Positions 7,973-16,495 are shown, numbered from the stretch's first letter. The stretch: 64,000 nt of DNA from Desulfacinum hydrothermale DSM 13146 (GCF_900176285.1 NZ_FWXF01000001.1:105582-169581), one strand, 5' to 3'. The notes: a model not told the origin generated them from the sequence alone. Translations and numbers: made by a program.

Positions 7973-8259
7973 GTCACCTCTACGGCTGTTTGCGCGAGGC
8001 GGGCTTCCAGGTTCTGGCCGATGAGATGCCTCCCCGCGTGACCGATCGGTCCGTGGATCTTTTGGTTTTGGACCGGGAGAAAAAGATCGTGGGGGCCGTC
8101 TGCTTCGACGAAGTGGTCACCCTGTACGCCGTCAAAAGCCTCACTTCCTTGGACAGCCCAGGGAAGGTGATCTTTACCGTCGGGCGTCTCAAGAAGAAGG
8201 TGGACGAAAGCCGTTTCTTTTTGAAAGAGGGAGTGGAGCATGTGCACCTGGAACCGTAG
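7973..8259 (+). pseudogene. 5-prime-truncated copy of the 5480-5920 hypothetical gene
   Basis: The last 95 codons of the upstream hypothetical gene recur here with a few replacements (ADEMPPRVTDRSVD for ADYMPPRVTDRPVD), ending in the same HVHLEP. The first 50 residues of the parent are absent. The frame stays open upstream to 7735, but that stretch is unrelated and contains the terminator hairpin. An ATG at 7951 could still give a 102-residue product. The reading frame has stayed intact, so the copy is either recent or still under selection. Confidence 0.6.
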
Positions 8260-8473
8260 GGCCTTCCAGGGGCCTGCCTGACAATCGTCTCTCGCCCTTT
8301 TGTGGCTTTCTGACCAGTTCAAATCCTACCCGCCCCGGCTGGTAGCCCCAGGCTTCGGTCCGCACAACAAGGGGGCAGCCTGAGCCTTCTCGGACAAGCT
8401 CCCAGGCGCAGAGCGGGCGCCGCCACGGCCATTGTGCATTATGTAACAATCTAAAAACAATTGGAAATCCCCC

Positions 8474-8503
8474 TTGACACCCTTCTGGACTCTGGCGTAT
8501 ATG
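8474..8503 (+). promoter_or_regulatory. Candidate sigma70 promoter in duplicated leader, copy 2
   Basis: TTGACA (8474-8479) and TATATG (8498-8503) are separated by 18 bases, exactly as in copy 1, although seven or more spacer bases differ. It would drive the short frame and probably the OFA carrier, which starts 420 bases downstream. Confidence 0.5.
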
Positions 8504-8565
8504 CAAAGAAAGAGGTTTGAAAGGCCATAAGGACAAGGAAAGGAGGTGTGGCAAAACCGAGGAAA

Positions 8566-8604
8566 GGAGGTGAGAAGAAAACGCGCTTTTCTTGGCAGAT
8601 CTCC
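8566..8604 (+). promoter_or_regulatory. Putative Shine-Dalgarno-masking RNA hairpin, copy 2
   Basis: GGAGGT (8566-8571) can pair with ATCTCC (8599-8604), and AAGAAAA (8575-8581) with TTTTCTT (8587-8593) around a CGCGC loop. The two inner arms are perfectly complementary. The first ribosome site (AAAGGAGGTG, about 8539-8548) stays outside the hairpin. Confidence 0.4.
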
Positions 8605-8707
8605 AACGGATGTGCCTCGGGTTCCCTATCGGTGGCTTTCGCGTGCGATGAAGCAACTCGGCTACCGCAGCCTTTCGCGGGCTTCCAATGGCTTTGTCTC
8701 ATCCTGA
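8570..8707 (+). CDS. Short conserved frame in duplicated leader, copy 2 (45 residues)
   Basis: The GTG at 8570 follows AAAGGAGG and opens a very basic 45-residue frame (VRRKRAFLGRSPTDVPRVPY...ending GFVSS). It aligns without gaps to the 32-residue frame of copy 1 and then continues where copy 1 meets TGA. No family is recognised. It could be a leader peptide, a small protein, or chance coding in a structured leader. Confidence 0.3.
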   Translation: MRRKRAFLGRSPTDVPRVPYRWLSRAMKQLGYRSLSRASNGFVSS

Positions 8708-8853
8708 GCAGTTTCACGGCAGCACTTCCCCTCAGTATCACTTTCTTCCCAGTGCGACCGACATTGTGGGCGTCGCCCAGCCATCATCAACGGCTAACCA
8801 GATTCATAGCAATTTTTTAAGTACCCAGATCTAAGCTCCCATTGGCATCGAAG

Positions 8854-8890
8854 GCGTTCCATTGGAAGTGAGAATCCTCCAAAGGAACGC
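8854..8890 (+). promoter_or_regulatory. Inverted repeat (possible operator) before the OFA carrier
   Basis: GCGTTCCATTGGA (8854-8866) and TCCAAAGGAACGC (8878-8890) are inverted copies with a single central mismatch, separated by 11 bases. The pair ends 33 bases before the carrier start. No T run follows, so a protein-binding operator or a leader hairpin is more likely than a terminator. Confidence 0.45.
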
Positions 8891-8923
8891 TCAATCAGGG
8901 CTCTAGAAGTGGGAGGATCGGTT

Positions 8924-10189
8924 ATGGCAAGCGCACAACAAGCAGTGGACCAGGTTCCGGGCAAGGCTTGGCGCGTGGTCTTTGCGGGAACGGCCATCAA
9001 CCTGTGCCTGGGCTGCCTCTACGCCTGGAGCGTGTGGGTCAAATACCTTACGGACAAGGAATACATGTTGAGCCAGGGCTGGACCCCGCTGACGGCGGAA
9101 CAGGCGTCCAACCCGGCGTCCCTGTGTATCCTGGTTTTTGCCTTGCTCATGATTCCCGGCGGCCGCATCCAGGATAAGTACGGTCCCAAGTTGGCGGCTT
9201 CCATCGGCGGCATCGCCATCGGCTTGGGCCTTCTCTTGGCCGGCGCCATGAAGAGCTATTCGGGCATCTTGCTGGGCTTTGGCATCGGTGGCGGTATCGG
9301 CATGGGCATCGGCTACGCCGCGCCCACCCCGGCGGCCCTCAAGTGGTTCGGCCCCCACAAGCGCGGTCTCGTTGCCGGTTTGGTGGTGAGCGGCTACGGC
9401 CTGGCGGCCTTCTACGTAGCACCGCTGGCCAAGTGGCTGATCACCAGCTACAGCATGAGCGCATCCTTTTACGTGTTGGGGGTGGCCTATCTCATCGTGA
9501 TCCTTGCGGCCGCCCAGTTGTTGGCCTGGCCGGAACCGGGCTATGTGCCGCCCCAACCGCCGGCCACCGCAGCCAGCGCGGCGCAGGCCGCGACTCAGAC
9601 CCGGGCGGACTGGACCGCAGGAGAAATGCTGAAGACCTGGCAGTTCTACGCCCTGGTGCTCATGTTCTGCATCAACACCCAGGCGGGCCTTCTGCTCATC
9701 GGTCACGCCGCCAAGATGATCAAGGGCATCATGGCGGCGGGTTATCTGCTGGTGTCCTGGGGGGCCATCTTCAATTCCGTGGGACGTATCGGAACGGGTA
9801 TCATCTCCGATAAGATCGGCCGCACCAACGGCCTGATCGTCAACTACATCGCCGCGGCGGTGATCATGTTCCTGCTGCCGTACCTGCTGACCATGAAGAA
9901 CATCCCGCTCCTGTTCCTGGCCTGCGCCATCGGTTTCTGGTGCTACGGCGGCGGCCTGTCACTCTTCCCCAGCTTCACGGCCGACTTCTACGGCCCCAAG
10001 AACCTGGGCTTCAACTACGGTCTGGTCTTTCTCGGCTGGGGTTTTGGCGCCTTCATGCCCAAGCTGGCGGGGCGCATCTACGACAAGTACCAATCCTATG
10101 ACTACGCCTTCTATATTGCGGGAATTCTGCTCATTGTGGGTATCGTGCTCGCCCTGGTGACCAAGCGGCCTCGTTACTCCATGGACTAG
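8924..10189 (+). CDS. OFA-family major facilitator transporter (oxalate/formate-type)
   Basis: A 421-residue inner-membrane carrier with twelve predicted helices. The N terminus (FAGTAINLCLGCLYAWSVW) and the glycine-rich GIGGGIGMGIGYAAPTPAALKWF are typical of the OFA group, which includes oxalate:formate antiporters and other monocarboxylate carriers. A Pro/Ala-rich cytoplasmic loop (PPQPPATAASAAQAA) separates the two six-helix halves. The ATG at 8924 lies seven bases after GGAGG; a GTG at 8909 would start inside the ribosome site. The true substrate is not set by sequence. It is preceded by the duplicated leader and followed by a terminator. Confidence 0.9.
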   Translation: MASAQQAVDQVPGKAWRVVFAGTAINLCLGCLYAWSVWVKYLTDKEYMLSQGWTPLTAEQASNPASLCILVFALLMIPGGRIQDKYGPKLAASIGGIAIGLGLLLAGAMKSYSGILLGFGIGGGIGMGIGYAAPTPAALKWFGPHKRGLVAGLVVSGYGLAAFYVAPLAKWLITSYSMSASFYVLGVAYLIVILAAAQLLAWPEPGYVPPQPPATAASAAQAATQTRADWTAGEMLKTWQFYALVLMFCINTQAGLLLIGHAAKMIKGIMAAGYLLVSWGAIFNSVGRIGTGIISDKIGRTNGLIVNYIAAAVIMFLLPYLLTMKNIPLLFLACAIGFWCYGGGLSLFPSFTADFYGPKNLGFNYGLVFLGWGFGAFMPKLAGRIYDKYQSYDYAFYIAGILLIVGIVLALVTKRPRYSMD

Positions 10190-10231
10190 GAGGCCTCGGC
10201 ATCGGTGATCGAAGCATGAGGCGATGAATGG

Positions 10232-10264
10232 AAGGAGCGGGAAGTCCATCTTCTCGCTCCTTTT
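10232..10264 (+). terminator. Rho-independent terminator of the OFA carrier
   Basis: AAGGAGCG (10232-10239) and CGCTCCTT (10255-10262) form the stem, extended inward by GAA/TTC, with TTTT directly after. It lies 43 bases past the carrier stop. Confidence 0.8.
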
Positions 10265-10305
10265 CTGTTCGGCAACCACCATGGCCGTTAGGGAAAAGGA
10301 CGATC

Positions 10306-11634
10306 ATGGCCCTGAGGTCCGGCACCGTGCTGCTCATCGGCTGCGATCCCCAGGAAAGTCGCCTCCTCAAGGATCTGGTTCTGAAGGAAGAGGGCGATCT
10401 GGGCGTGGTGCAGGTGGACACGGTGGCCCAGGCCCTGGAGGCGGCGATCCAGGACCTCCGCCTGGTGGTCTTGAAGGTGGGTGACCAGGAAGGCCGCCCG
10501 GAACTATTGGTTCGACGCCTTCGAAACCATTGGGGGCCGGGGCCTCCGTTGCTGGTGCTCCTTCCCCGAGGCAGGCTCCGAAGGGTTCGCGACATCCTTC
10601 GCGCCGGAGCCGACGACTATTGGATCCCCCCTCTGGTCGGGGCTCCCTTTGCCTCACGTCTTCACCTGCTACTGGACTGGCAGGAATCGGAAAGCACCAC
10701 ACGGCGCACCACGACCTGGCAAGACCAACCCCAGTGGTTGCGCGCGTTGCGCCGCAGTTTATACCGATTCACCGATTCCCTCTTTCGCCGCCGCGCCACG
10801 CCGCCGGAGGCGGCGGAGGCCGCCCGTTACCTGGGTAGGTGGGAAAAAGTGCGCCGATTGGGTTTTGGGAGCTTCGGGGAGGTCTGGCTCGTTCAAGAAA
10901 AGGACGGGACCCGGGCGGCCGTGGCCAAGGTCCCCCACGAAGAAAAGATGAACCGCAAGTTTCTCATGGAAGCGGCCATCCTGCGGCGGTTGGCCGGGCA
11001 TCCCAACGCGGTGGCCATTCTGGAGGTGATCAAGGCGGGGGGCAAGGTGGTGTTGATCCAGGAATACGTTTCCGGACGCACCCTGCAGGAGCTTCTGGAC
11101 GCCGGTCTGGAGCCCCGGGCCAAGGAGCGCCTGTTTCTGCAGTTGCTGGATGTGATGGCCTACGCCCACCGCCGCCAGGTGATGCACCGGGACATCAAGC
11201 CGGAAAATATCTTGGTGACCCCGTCGGGCACCTTGAAGCTCCTGGATTTCGGAACCGCCAAGGACGTGACCCGCCGCTCCATCAGCAGCACGGTGATCGG
11301 ATCCCGCCCCTACATGGCCCCGGAACAGATCCTGGGTCGGAGCCGCCAGGCCAGTGACGTGTGGGCTCTGGGCGTGGTGCTCTACGCCCTGGCCACCGAA
11401 TACCTGCCCTTCTATTCCGACAACGAAAAGGAACTCATGGACCTGATCCTGGAATCCCCGCCGGAGCCGCCCCGGGAGCTGGAGCCGGATCTGCCGCTGG
11501 AACTGGAAGGCATCATCCTACGCTGTCTGGAAAAGGATTGGCAGAAGCGTTATGCCAATGCAGAAGCGTTGCGCCGGTCACTTAGGGAGGCGTTTCCCCA
11601 CTTCGGTTCGGGCCGTGTCCTGCCTGGATCGTGA
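10306..11634 (+). CDS. Serine/threonine protein kinase with degenerate receiver domain
   Basis: A 442-residue soluble Hanks-type kinase. Residues 5-125 have the length and pattern of a response-regulator receiver (VLLIGCDPQES, GADDYWIPPL). The phospho-acceptor Asp position reads VVLKVGD and the conserved Lys is replaced by Pro, so it should not be phosphorylated. The kinase domain (about 176-440) is complete: Gly loop LGFGSFGEVW, Lys208, HRDIKPEN (294-301), DFG (314-316) and APE (338-340). No transmembrane helix is present. The ATG at 10306 follows AAGGA at a spacing of five. The gene stands alone between a terminator and a convergent gene, so its substrates are unknown. Confidence 0.9.
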   Translation: MALRSGTVLLIGCDPQESRLLKDLVLKEEGDLGVVQVDTVAQALEAAIQDLRLVVLKVGDQEGRPELLVRRLRNHWGPGPPLLVLLPRGRLRRVRDILRAGADDYWIPPLVGAPFASRLHLLLDWQESESTTRRTTTWQDQPQWLRALRRSLYRFTDSLFRRRATPPEAAEAARYLGRWEKVRRLGFGSFGEVWLVQEKDGTRAAVAKVPHEEKMNRKFLMEAAILRRLAGHPNAVAILEVIKAGGKVVLIQEYVSGRTLQELLDAGLEPRAKERLFLQLLDVMAYAHRRQVMHRDIKPENILVTPSGTLKLLDFGTAKDVTRRSISSTVIGSRPYMAPEQILGRSRQASDVWALGVVLYALATEYLPFYSDNEKELMDLILESPPEPPRELEPDLPLELEGIILRCLEKDWQKRYANAEALRRSLREAFPHFGSGRVLPGS

Positions 11635-11649
11635 ACCCCAGCGGCCTGC

Positions 11650-12234
11650 CTATTGTGGGCCCGCCTCCGACGGCTCGTGCGACCACCGGGGGTCGTAGTG
11701 GGCGCTCACGTCGCAGACCATGATGAGGATGTCCACATTGCGCTGGTGGATGTCCTTGACCAGGCCCTCGATCACGGCCTTGCAGCCGAAACCCGCATTC
11801 CGAAAGGCCCGGACAGCCCCCACCGAATCCAGGGGGATTTCGGCCCAGAGTTTTTCCAGGCCGATTTCCGATGCCAACTCCACCATTTCATTGAGCATCA
11901 GGGTGGCCAGTCCCCGATTTTGGTACTTGGGGGAGACCACCGTGCGCACCTCTCCGATGTGTCGTTTCCATCCGTGGGGGATGCGATGCAGGGTCACGTC
12001 CGCGACCACTTCCTCGCCGACCCAGGCCAGCAGGGGGATCACCCGGTTGTAGTCCAGTTCCTGCACCCATTGGTGCACCACCTGCGGATCGCGCACATTG
12101 TGTCGGATGTAGAGGAGCAGTTCATCGGGCATGCCCTGGAAGAAGGTGAACAGAGCCGCTTCGTCGTCCATGGTCATGGGGCGGAGGGTCACCCGCGTCC
12201 CGTCCTTGAGCTGCGCTTCTTTGCTTCCGAACAT
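11650..12234 (-). CDS. GNAT-family N-acetyltransferase
   Basis: A 194-residue acetyl-CoA-dependent acyltransferase. The acetyl-CoA loop is seen in VSPKYQNRGLATLMLNEMV, and the later LWAEIPLDSVGAVRAFRNAGF matches the C-terminal part of the fold. The substrate is unknown. The ATG at 12234 lies five bases after AAAGGAG; an 18-residue upstream extension lacks a ribosome site. It is the last gene of a minus-strand cluster with the phosphoesterase and helicase, 58 bases downstream of the phosphoesterase stop. Confidence 0.85.
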   Translation of the reverse strand: MFGSKEAQLKDGTRVTLRPMTMDDEAALFTFFQGMPDELLLYIRHNVRDPQVVHQWVQELDYNRVIPLLAWVGEEVVADVTLHRIPHGWKRHIGEVRTVVSPKYQNRGLATLMLNEMVELASEIGLEKLWAEIPLDSVGAVRAFRNAGFGCKAVIEGLVKDIHQRNVDILIMVCDVSAHYDPRWSHEPSEAGPQ

Positions 12235-12292
12235 GGGCGCTCCTTTCTTCTTCCGACAGGTTGTCCGGGAATGGACCACAGCCCTCACCTTC

Positions 12293-13042
12293 TCAGATTC
12301 CGTCCTCCAGACGCAGGGCCAGATATTCGGGCAGTCCGGCGCGGCGGATCTTTTCCTGAGCCGCCCTCACATCGTAGTCCACTGCATGGAAGGTCACCAG
12401 CAGGCGCTCCGTATCGAAGATCAGAAAGTGGGCTCGGCGATCTTTCTGGCGGGGTTGGCCCACGCTGCCGGGATTGATGAGGAACATGAATTTCGGATCC
12501 AATCGGATCTCCCCGGAGGGGAGGTCCCATGCCGTCACCTTGCCCCGCTGATCTCGCGCCCACAACTTCTGCACATGGGTGTGCCCGTGGAAGCAGATGC
12601 GGACCTGGGGAAATTGTTTCCGGAGCAGGTTGAACGTCCGCTTGGCCTGGAACACGGTGAGGATGTAGGAGTGGGGTGTTTCCGGGGTGCCGTGGCACAG
12701 CAGAACGGCATCATCCAGGACCCGGTAGAGGGGCAAGGCATAGAGGTGGGCCATGTGGGCGGAATGGAGGCGCGTGAGGGTGTAGAGGAGGGCTTCGTGG
12801 GCCAGAACGTTGAAGGACTGGGCGATCTGCGGATCCACGGCGGCCAGATCGTGGTTCCCCTGGACGCCCACGGTGTTATGGTCCCGCAGCAGGTCCATGC
12901 ATTGGTCGGGGTCCGCGTTGTAGCCCACCAGGTCACCCAGGTGCCAGATGACGTCCACGCCTTCCTGACCCGCCGCTTTCAAAACCGCCGCCAGGGCTTC
13001 CATGTTCCCGTGGATATCGGAAAGGACGGCCACTCGCGCCAC
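12293..13042 (-). CDS. Calcineurin-like metallophosphoesterase
   Basis: A 249-residue two-metal phosphoesterase of the YfcE/MJ0936-like group. The metal ligands are clear: SDIHGN near the start, HLGDLVGY, GNHD (GVQGNHDLA), CHGTPE and FHGHTHVQ. The protein is soluble; the natural phosphodiester or nucleotide substrate is unknown. The start lies ten bases after the stop of the helicase gene, so the two are co-transcribed and may act together on nucleic acid. Confidence 0.9.
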   Translation of the reverse strand: MARVAVLSDIHGNMEALAAVLKAAGQEGVDVIWHLGDLVGYNADPDQCMDLLRDHNTVGVQGNHDLAAVDPQIAQSFNVLAHEALLYTLTRLHSAHMAHLYALPLYRVLDDAVLLCHGTPETPHSYILTVFQAKRTFNLLRKQFPQVRICFHGHTHVQKLWARDQRGKVTAWDLPSGEIRLDPKFMFLINPGSVGQPRQKDRRAHFLIFDTERLLVTFHAVDYDVRAAQEKIRRAGLPEYLALRLEDGI

Positions 13043-13052
13043 GACCCACTCC

Positions 13053-15803
13053 CTATGTCACCAGGACGGGTTCTCGCAGAATCCCGTCGATGGCCTCCCG
13101 CGCCGAGTCGGCCAGTTCCGGGTGGCTTTCCGCCAGGGATTCCACCTGCCGCAGGTGGTCCGCTGTGCGGAGCATCACCATGGCCAGGTCCCCTTCGTCG
13201 ATTCCCGTGAGCCCTTTGACCATCACCCAAGGTTCCCCCTTGACCCAGTGGTAGACGGCCACCACCGTCCAAAAGGGGAGGGCGGGGGTTTCGAATCCTT
13301 CCTGATTCAGCTTTTCCCGCAGGCGGTGAAGGGTTTGCATCAGGGCGAAGTAGGGAGTGGCCAGGTCCGGGTATTTCCAGATGAGGGCCGACAATTGCGA
13401 CTCTCCCGGCCGCTCCCGGTCCATGACGAACGGGGCGATGAGGGCGGCCAGAAGCGCCGGATCCTTTGCGGGGAAGATGTTGTGGCGGATGCCTTCCGAG
13501 ATGAGCAGCGGCTGGTCGAGACGAAGCTTGGAAGCCCACAGGCCGTCTGCCGTCAGGTGGCCTTCTTCGGTCACGTAGCCTTCCTCGCGCAGGATGCGGA
13601 AATGGTGCTGGAAAGAACGCCACAGGGCTTCCTGGACCGACTGAATCTCCACTCGGTGCGCAAAGTAGCGTTGTACCAGTCGGGCGAAGGGATGCTTGGA
13701 CGCCTTGTGGCAGGGGCCGAAGAGTTCGCAGCCCGTGCAGGGAAGCTGTGCCTTGAGCATGGCGGTCTCGGCCAGGGTCCGAGTGGCCGATTGAAGCGCC
13801 TCGGGCCTTTCCACCCCCGCGTCCTCGTGGAAAAGCGAACGATAGCCCTCCTGTTCGCACTGTTGCACCAGTGCCTGCCATCCCTGCTTGTCGTGACGAT
13901 CCGGCAGGCGACCGATCTTGCGGCCGATGTCCCGAATCTGACGGGTGCGGACTCGGTGGGTGCGCACGGCGCCCCGGTGCCACTGCAGGGGAGGTTGCAG
14001 TCGGACGGCCTCCACGTCCGGAGCGTCTTTTCCCGCCGGCTCCACCACCATGTAAAGGGTGCCCCGGCGGTTGAGGAAGAGGCGTCCGGGAGTGAGCAGG
14101 CCCTGGGTGGACCACGCCAGGGCCTGTTTCCTCGCCTGTTTCTTTGCCTTCCTTTGCGCTTCGTGCAAACGCATGAAGCGGGGGCGCACTTCGGCCAGAA
14201 GATCCATGGAACCGCAGGCCATGTGGGGTTCCCAGCGACTCACCTCCCGTTGGAAGGTCTGGACCAGGTCCCGAACGTGTTCTTCGCGGCTCAGGTTCTG
14301 GTACGTGGCCAGGCTGCGGGCGAACAGGGTTCGAATCTCCTCCGGTTCATGGGACAAAAGCAGGTTCAGAACCATGGAAAAATTGACCCGAATCTGGCTC
14401 TGGATGGCGTCGGGAGGCGAACGGAGCAGGTCGTGGATCAGCTCGGCCTTCTGGTACCGACCGGGAACGACCAGCACAAATCCGATCTCGTCCATCCCGC
14501 GGCGCCCGGCTCGGCCCGTCATCTGGAGCAGATCCGTGGCCGAAAGATCCACGAATTCGCGGCCGTTGAACCGATCGCTCTGAGGGATCACCACCGTTCG
14601 GGCCGGGAAATTGACCCCGGCGGCCACCGTGGACGTGGAGAAGATGGCCTCCAGGTAGCCTTCCTGCATGAGTCTTTCCATGAGCAGCTTCCAGTGGGGC
14701 AGCTGCCCGGCATGATGGGCCCCCACCCGGCTCTTTTTCAGGATGGACAGGTGTTTGTGGGATTTGAGAAAGGGCCATTGATCCAACAGTTCCTGCAGAC
14801 GGCGGTGGAAGTCCGCCGATTTTTTGAGCGCTGATCGAGGCACTGGCGGGCACAGGGAGATGGCCCGTTCACAGTCTGCCCGCGACTTGAGAAAGAAGAT
14901 GGCCGGCAGCAAGTCCGCCTGGCGCAGCGCTTCCAGGATGTGGGCCACGTCCGGAAAATCCCTGCGGGCGAACTGCCGGGGGTCCAAGTCCCGGATGGGG
15001 CGAAAAAGCCCCCCCCTTCCCCCCAGCGGTGTCAGGTCGCCGTGGGGGAAAAGAAAGAGCGGATACAGGGGCACGGGCCTTTCCGTGGCGGACACCCACA
15101 GGCACGGAGATTGGCGCAGCCACAGGAGCCAGTCGCACAGTTGCTGAGCGTTTCGGATGGTGGCCGACAGGAGGAGCAAACGGATCCGGGCGGGCAGATA
15201 GATGAGGACCTCCTCCCAGACCACTCCCCGATCCGGGTCGCCCAGGTAGTGGGCTTCGTCCATCACCACCAGATCCACGGCCAGATCCTGGCCTCGGTGC
15301 ATGGCGTCGTAGAGCTGGTTTCTCAGGATTTCCGTGGTGCCCACGATGATCGGGGCGTTGGGGTTTTCTTTCCGGTCGCCCGTTAAGATGCCCACGTTTT
15401 CCGGCCCGAAGATGGCGGAAAATTCTTCCAGCTTGGCGTTGGAAAGGGCCTTGAGCGGCGAGGCGTACCAGCTGCGGCCTCCTTGACGAAACACGTTGCG
15501 GATCGCCTCGATGGCGATATGGGTCTTGCCCGCACCGGTGGGGGCGGTCACCAGCACGTCGTGCTCGCGCACCTTCTCGATGGCCTCCACCTGGAAGGGA
15601 TCGGGCACGAAGGGACGGCGTTCCGGCACCCCGATGCGCTCCAGAACCTTGCGCACCCTGGGGTGGACCTTGAGGCGGAAGGAATCCCGGGTCGTGTGCT
15701 TCCGGGAGGGGGCTTTCTTTTGATGTCCCTTGTGACGGCGGCATAAGCCACGCGTGGTTGTCTTCAAATGAGCTTTGACTCCTTGGCTATTCAATGGCTT
15801 CAT
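13053..15803 (-). CDS. Ski2-like DEAH-box superfamily II helicase
   Basis: A 916-residue ATP-dependent helicase. Motif I is APTGAGKT (87-94), motif II DEAH (182-185), motif III LLLLSATIRN and motif VI QMTGRAGRRGMDE. The order and the long C-terminal region match the Ski2/Mtr4/Hel308 group rather than RecQ or RecG. A Cys motif (CTGCELFGPC) in the C-terminal third may bind metal. A 50-residue basic N-terminal tail (RRHKGHQKK) precedes the helicase core. No good ribosome site precedes the ATG at 15803, so a later start is possible. It heads the unit with the phosphoesterase and acetyltransferase. RNA unwinding or DNA repair are both possible roles. Confidence 0.88.
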   Translation of the reverse strand: MKPLNSQGVKAHLKTTTRGLCRRHKGHQKKAPSRKHTTRDSFRLKVHPRVRKVLERIGVPERRPFVPDPFQVEAIEKVREHDVLVTAPTGAGKTHIAIEAIRNVFRQGGRSWYASPLKALSNAKLEEFSAIFGPENVGILTGDRKENPNAPIIVGTTEILRNQLYDAMHRGQDLAVDLVVMDEAHYLGDPDRGVVWEEVLIYLPARIRLLLLSATIRNAQQLCDWLLWLRQSPCLWVSATERPVPLYPLFLFPHGDLTPLGGRGGLFRPIRDLDPRQFARRDFPDVAHILEALRQADLLPAIFFLKSRADCERAISLCPPVPRSALKKSADFHRRLQELLDQWPFLKSHKHLSILKKSRVGAHHAGQLPHWKLLMERLMQEGYLEAIFSTSTVAAGVNFPARTVVIPQSDRFNGREFVDLSATDLLQMTGRAGRRGMDEIGFVLVVPGRYQKAELIHDLLRSPPDAIQSQIRVNFSMVLNLLLSHEPEEIRTLFARSLATYQNLSREEHVRDLVQTFQREVSRWEPHMACGSMDLLAEVRPRFMRLHEAQRKAKKQARKQALAWSTQGLLTPGRLFLNRRGTLYMVVEPAGKDAPDVEAVRLQPPLQWHRGAVRTHRVRTRQIRDIGRKIGRLPDRHDKQGWQALVQQCEQEGYRSLFHEDAGVERPEALQSATRTLAETAMLKAQLPCTGCELFGPCHKASKHPFARLVQRYFAHRVEIQSVQEALWRSFQHHFRILREEGYVTEEGHLTADGLWASKLRLDQPLLISEGIRHNIFPAKDPALLAALIAPFVMDRERPGESQLSALIWKYPDLATPYFALMQTLHRLREKLNQEGFETPALPFWTVVAVYHWVKGEPWVMVKGLTGIDEGDLAMVMLRTADHLRQVESLAESHPELADSAREAIDGILREPVLVT

Positions 15804-15932
15804 GGGGGATCATGCAACTCGTTGTATGGCTAACATGGGAGAACGGCGACTTCAAGCGGCAAGGATCCAGGCCGGGGTTCCATGCGGTCCGGATGGCGGA
15901 GAAGGCCGGGCCGTCAAGATGTGGAGGTGGGC

Positions 15933-16385
15933 ATGGAGGAAATGAGGGTGCAGGGCCCCTGGTTCCATCATTGGATGCGGGTTCCCCTCTACGAGGTGGA
16001 CCTGGGCCAGGGCGTGTATCACGGGAACTACTTCCATCTCTTTGAACGGGGCCGGGAGGCGTTCTTCAGAAAATTGGGCTTCCCCTACCGGCGGCTCATG
16101 GACCAAGGGATGCACCTGACGGTGGCGGAACTTCAATGCCACTATCTCAAATCGCTGCATTATGACGAACGGATTCGGGTGGGGGTGGCCATCGTGCGCC
16201 TGGGCCGCCGCAGCCTTTCCTTGGCCCACACGATCCAGCGGATCCGAGAAGACGGGATTCGGGAAACAACCACCCGGGCGGTGCTGCACCTGGTGTGCGT
16301 GGGGGCGTCCGGCCCCCTGCCCCTTCCGCAAGCCTTCGCGGACGCCCTGAGGCGGTGGATGCAATCGGGACTTATCGGCGGGTGA
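15933..16385 (+). CDS. Acyl-CoA thioesterase, YbgC/4HBT hotdog family
   Basis: A 150-residue hotdog-fold protein that should hydrolyse acyl-CoA thioesters. The signature region reads EVDLGQGVYHGNYFHLFERGREAF, with the catalytic Asp in VDLGQG and the conserved YHGNY helix start. Family length is 130-150 residues. The ATG at 15933 lies six bases after GGAGG. The gene faces away from the helicase gene and stands alone on the plus strand. The natural acyl group is not predictable. Confidence 0.87.
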   Translation: MEEMRVQGPWFHHWMRVPLYEVDLGQGVYHGNYFHLFERGREAFFRKLGFPYRRLMDQGMHLTVAELQCHYLKSLHYDERIRVGVAIVRLGRRSLSLAHTIQRIREDGIRETTTRAVLHLVCVGASGPLPLPQAFADALRRWMQSGLIGG

Positions 16386-16495
16386 GGAGGGGGCCCCATG
16401 GTCCCGACATCCGTTTCCTATCCTCATTACCGGGTGCCCGTCCCGGCCTTGCGGGCGGAGGGACGTGCCGGGGTGTGGGGCGGCCTTCCCCATGG

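Larger units (their letters stand above)
7973..8745 (+). repeat. Segmental duplication, copy 2
   Basis: This matches 5634-6478 from the truncated gene through the promoter, tandem ribosome sites and short frame, and fades after CTCATCCTGAGC. It lacks about 90 bases of the dispersed element but keeps that element's left half (8260-8330). It ends about 180 bases before the OFA carrier gene. Confidence 0.9.

Noticed and set aside
8548-8820. 90-codon frame from the first GTG of leader copy 2 (MAKPRKGGEKK...)
   Set aside because: The equivalent frame in copy 1 stops after 16 codons, and the C-terminal half lies outside the duplicated, conserved region.
13002-14834. 610-codon plus-strand frame opposite the Ski2-like helicase
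   Set aside because: Antisense shadow of a conserved helicase; no start signal or domain.
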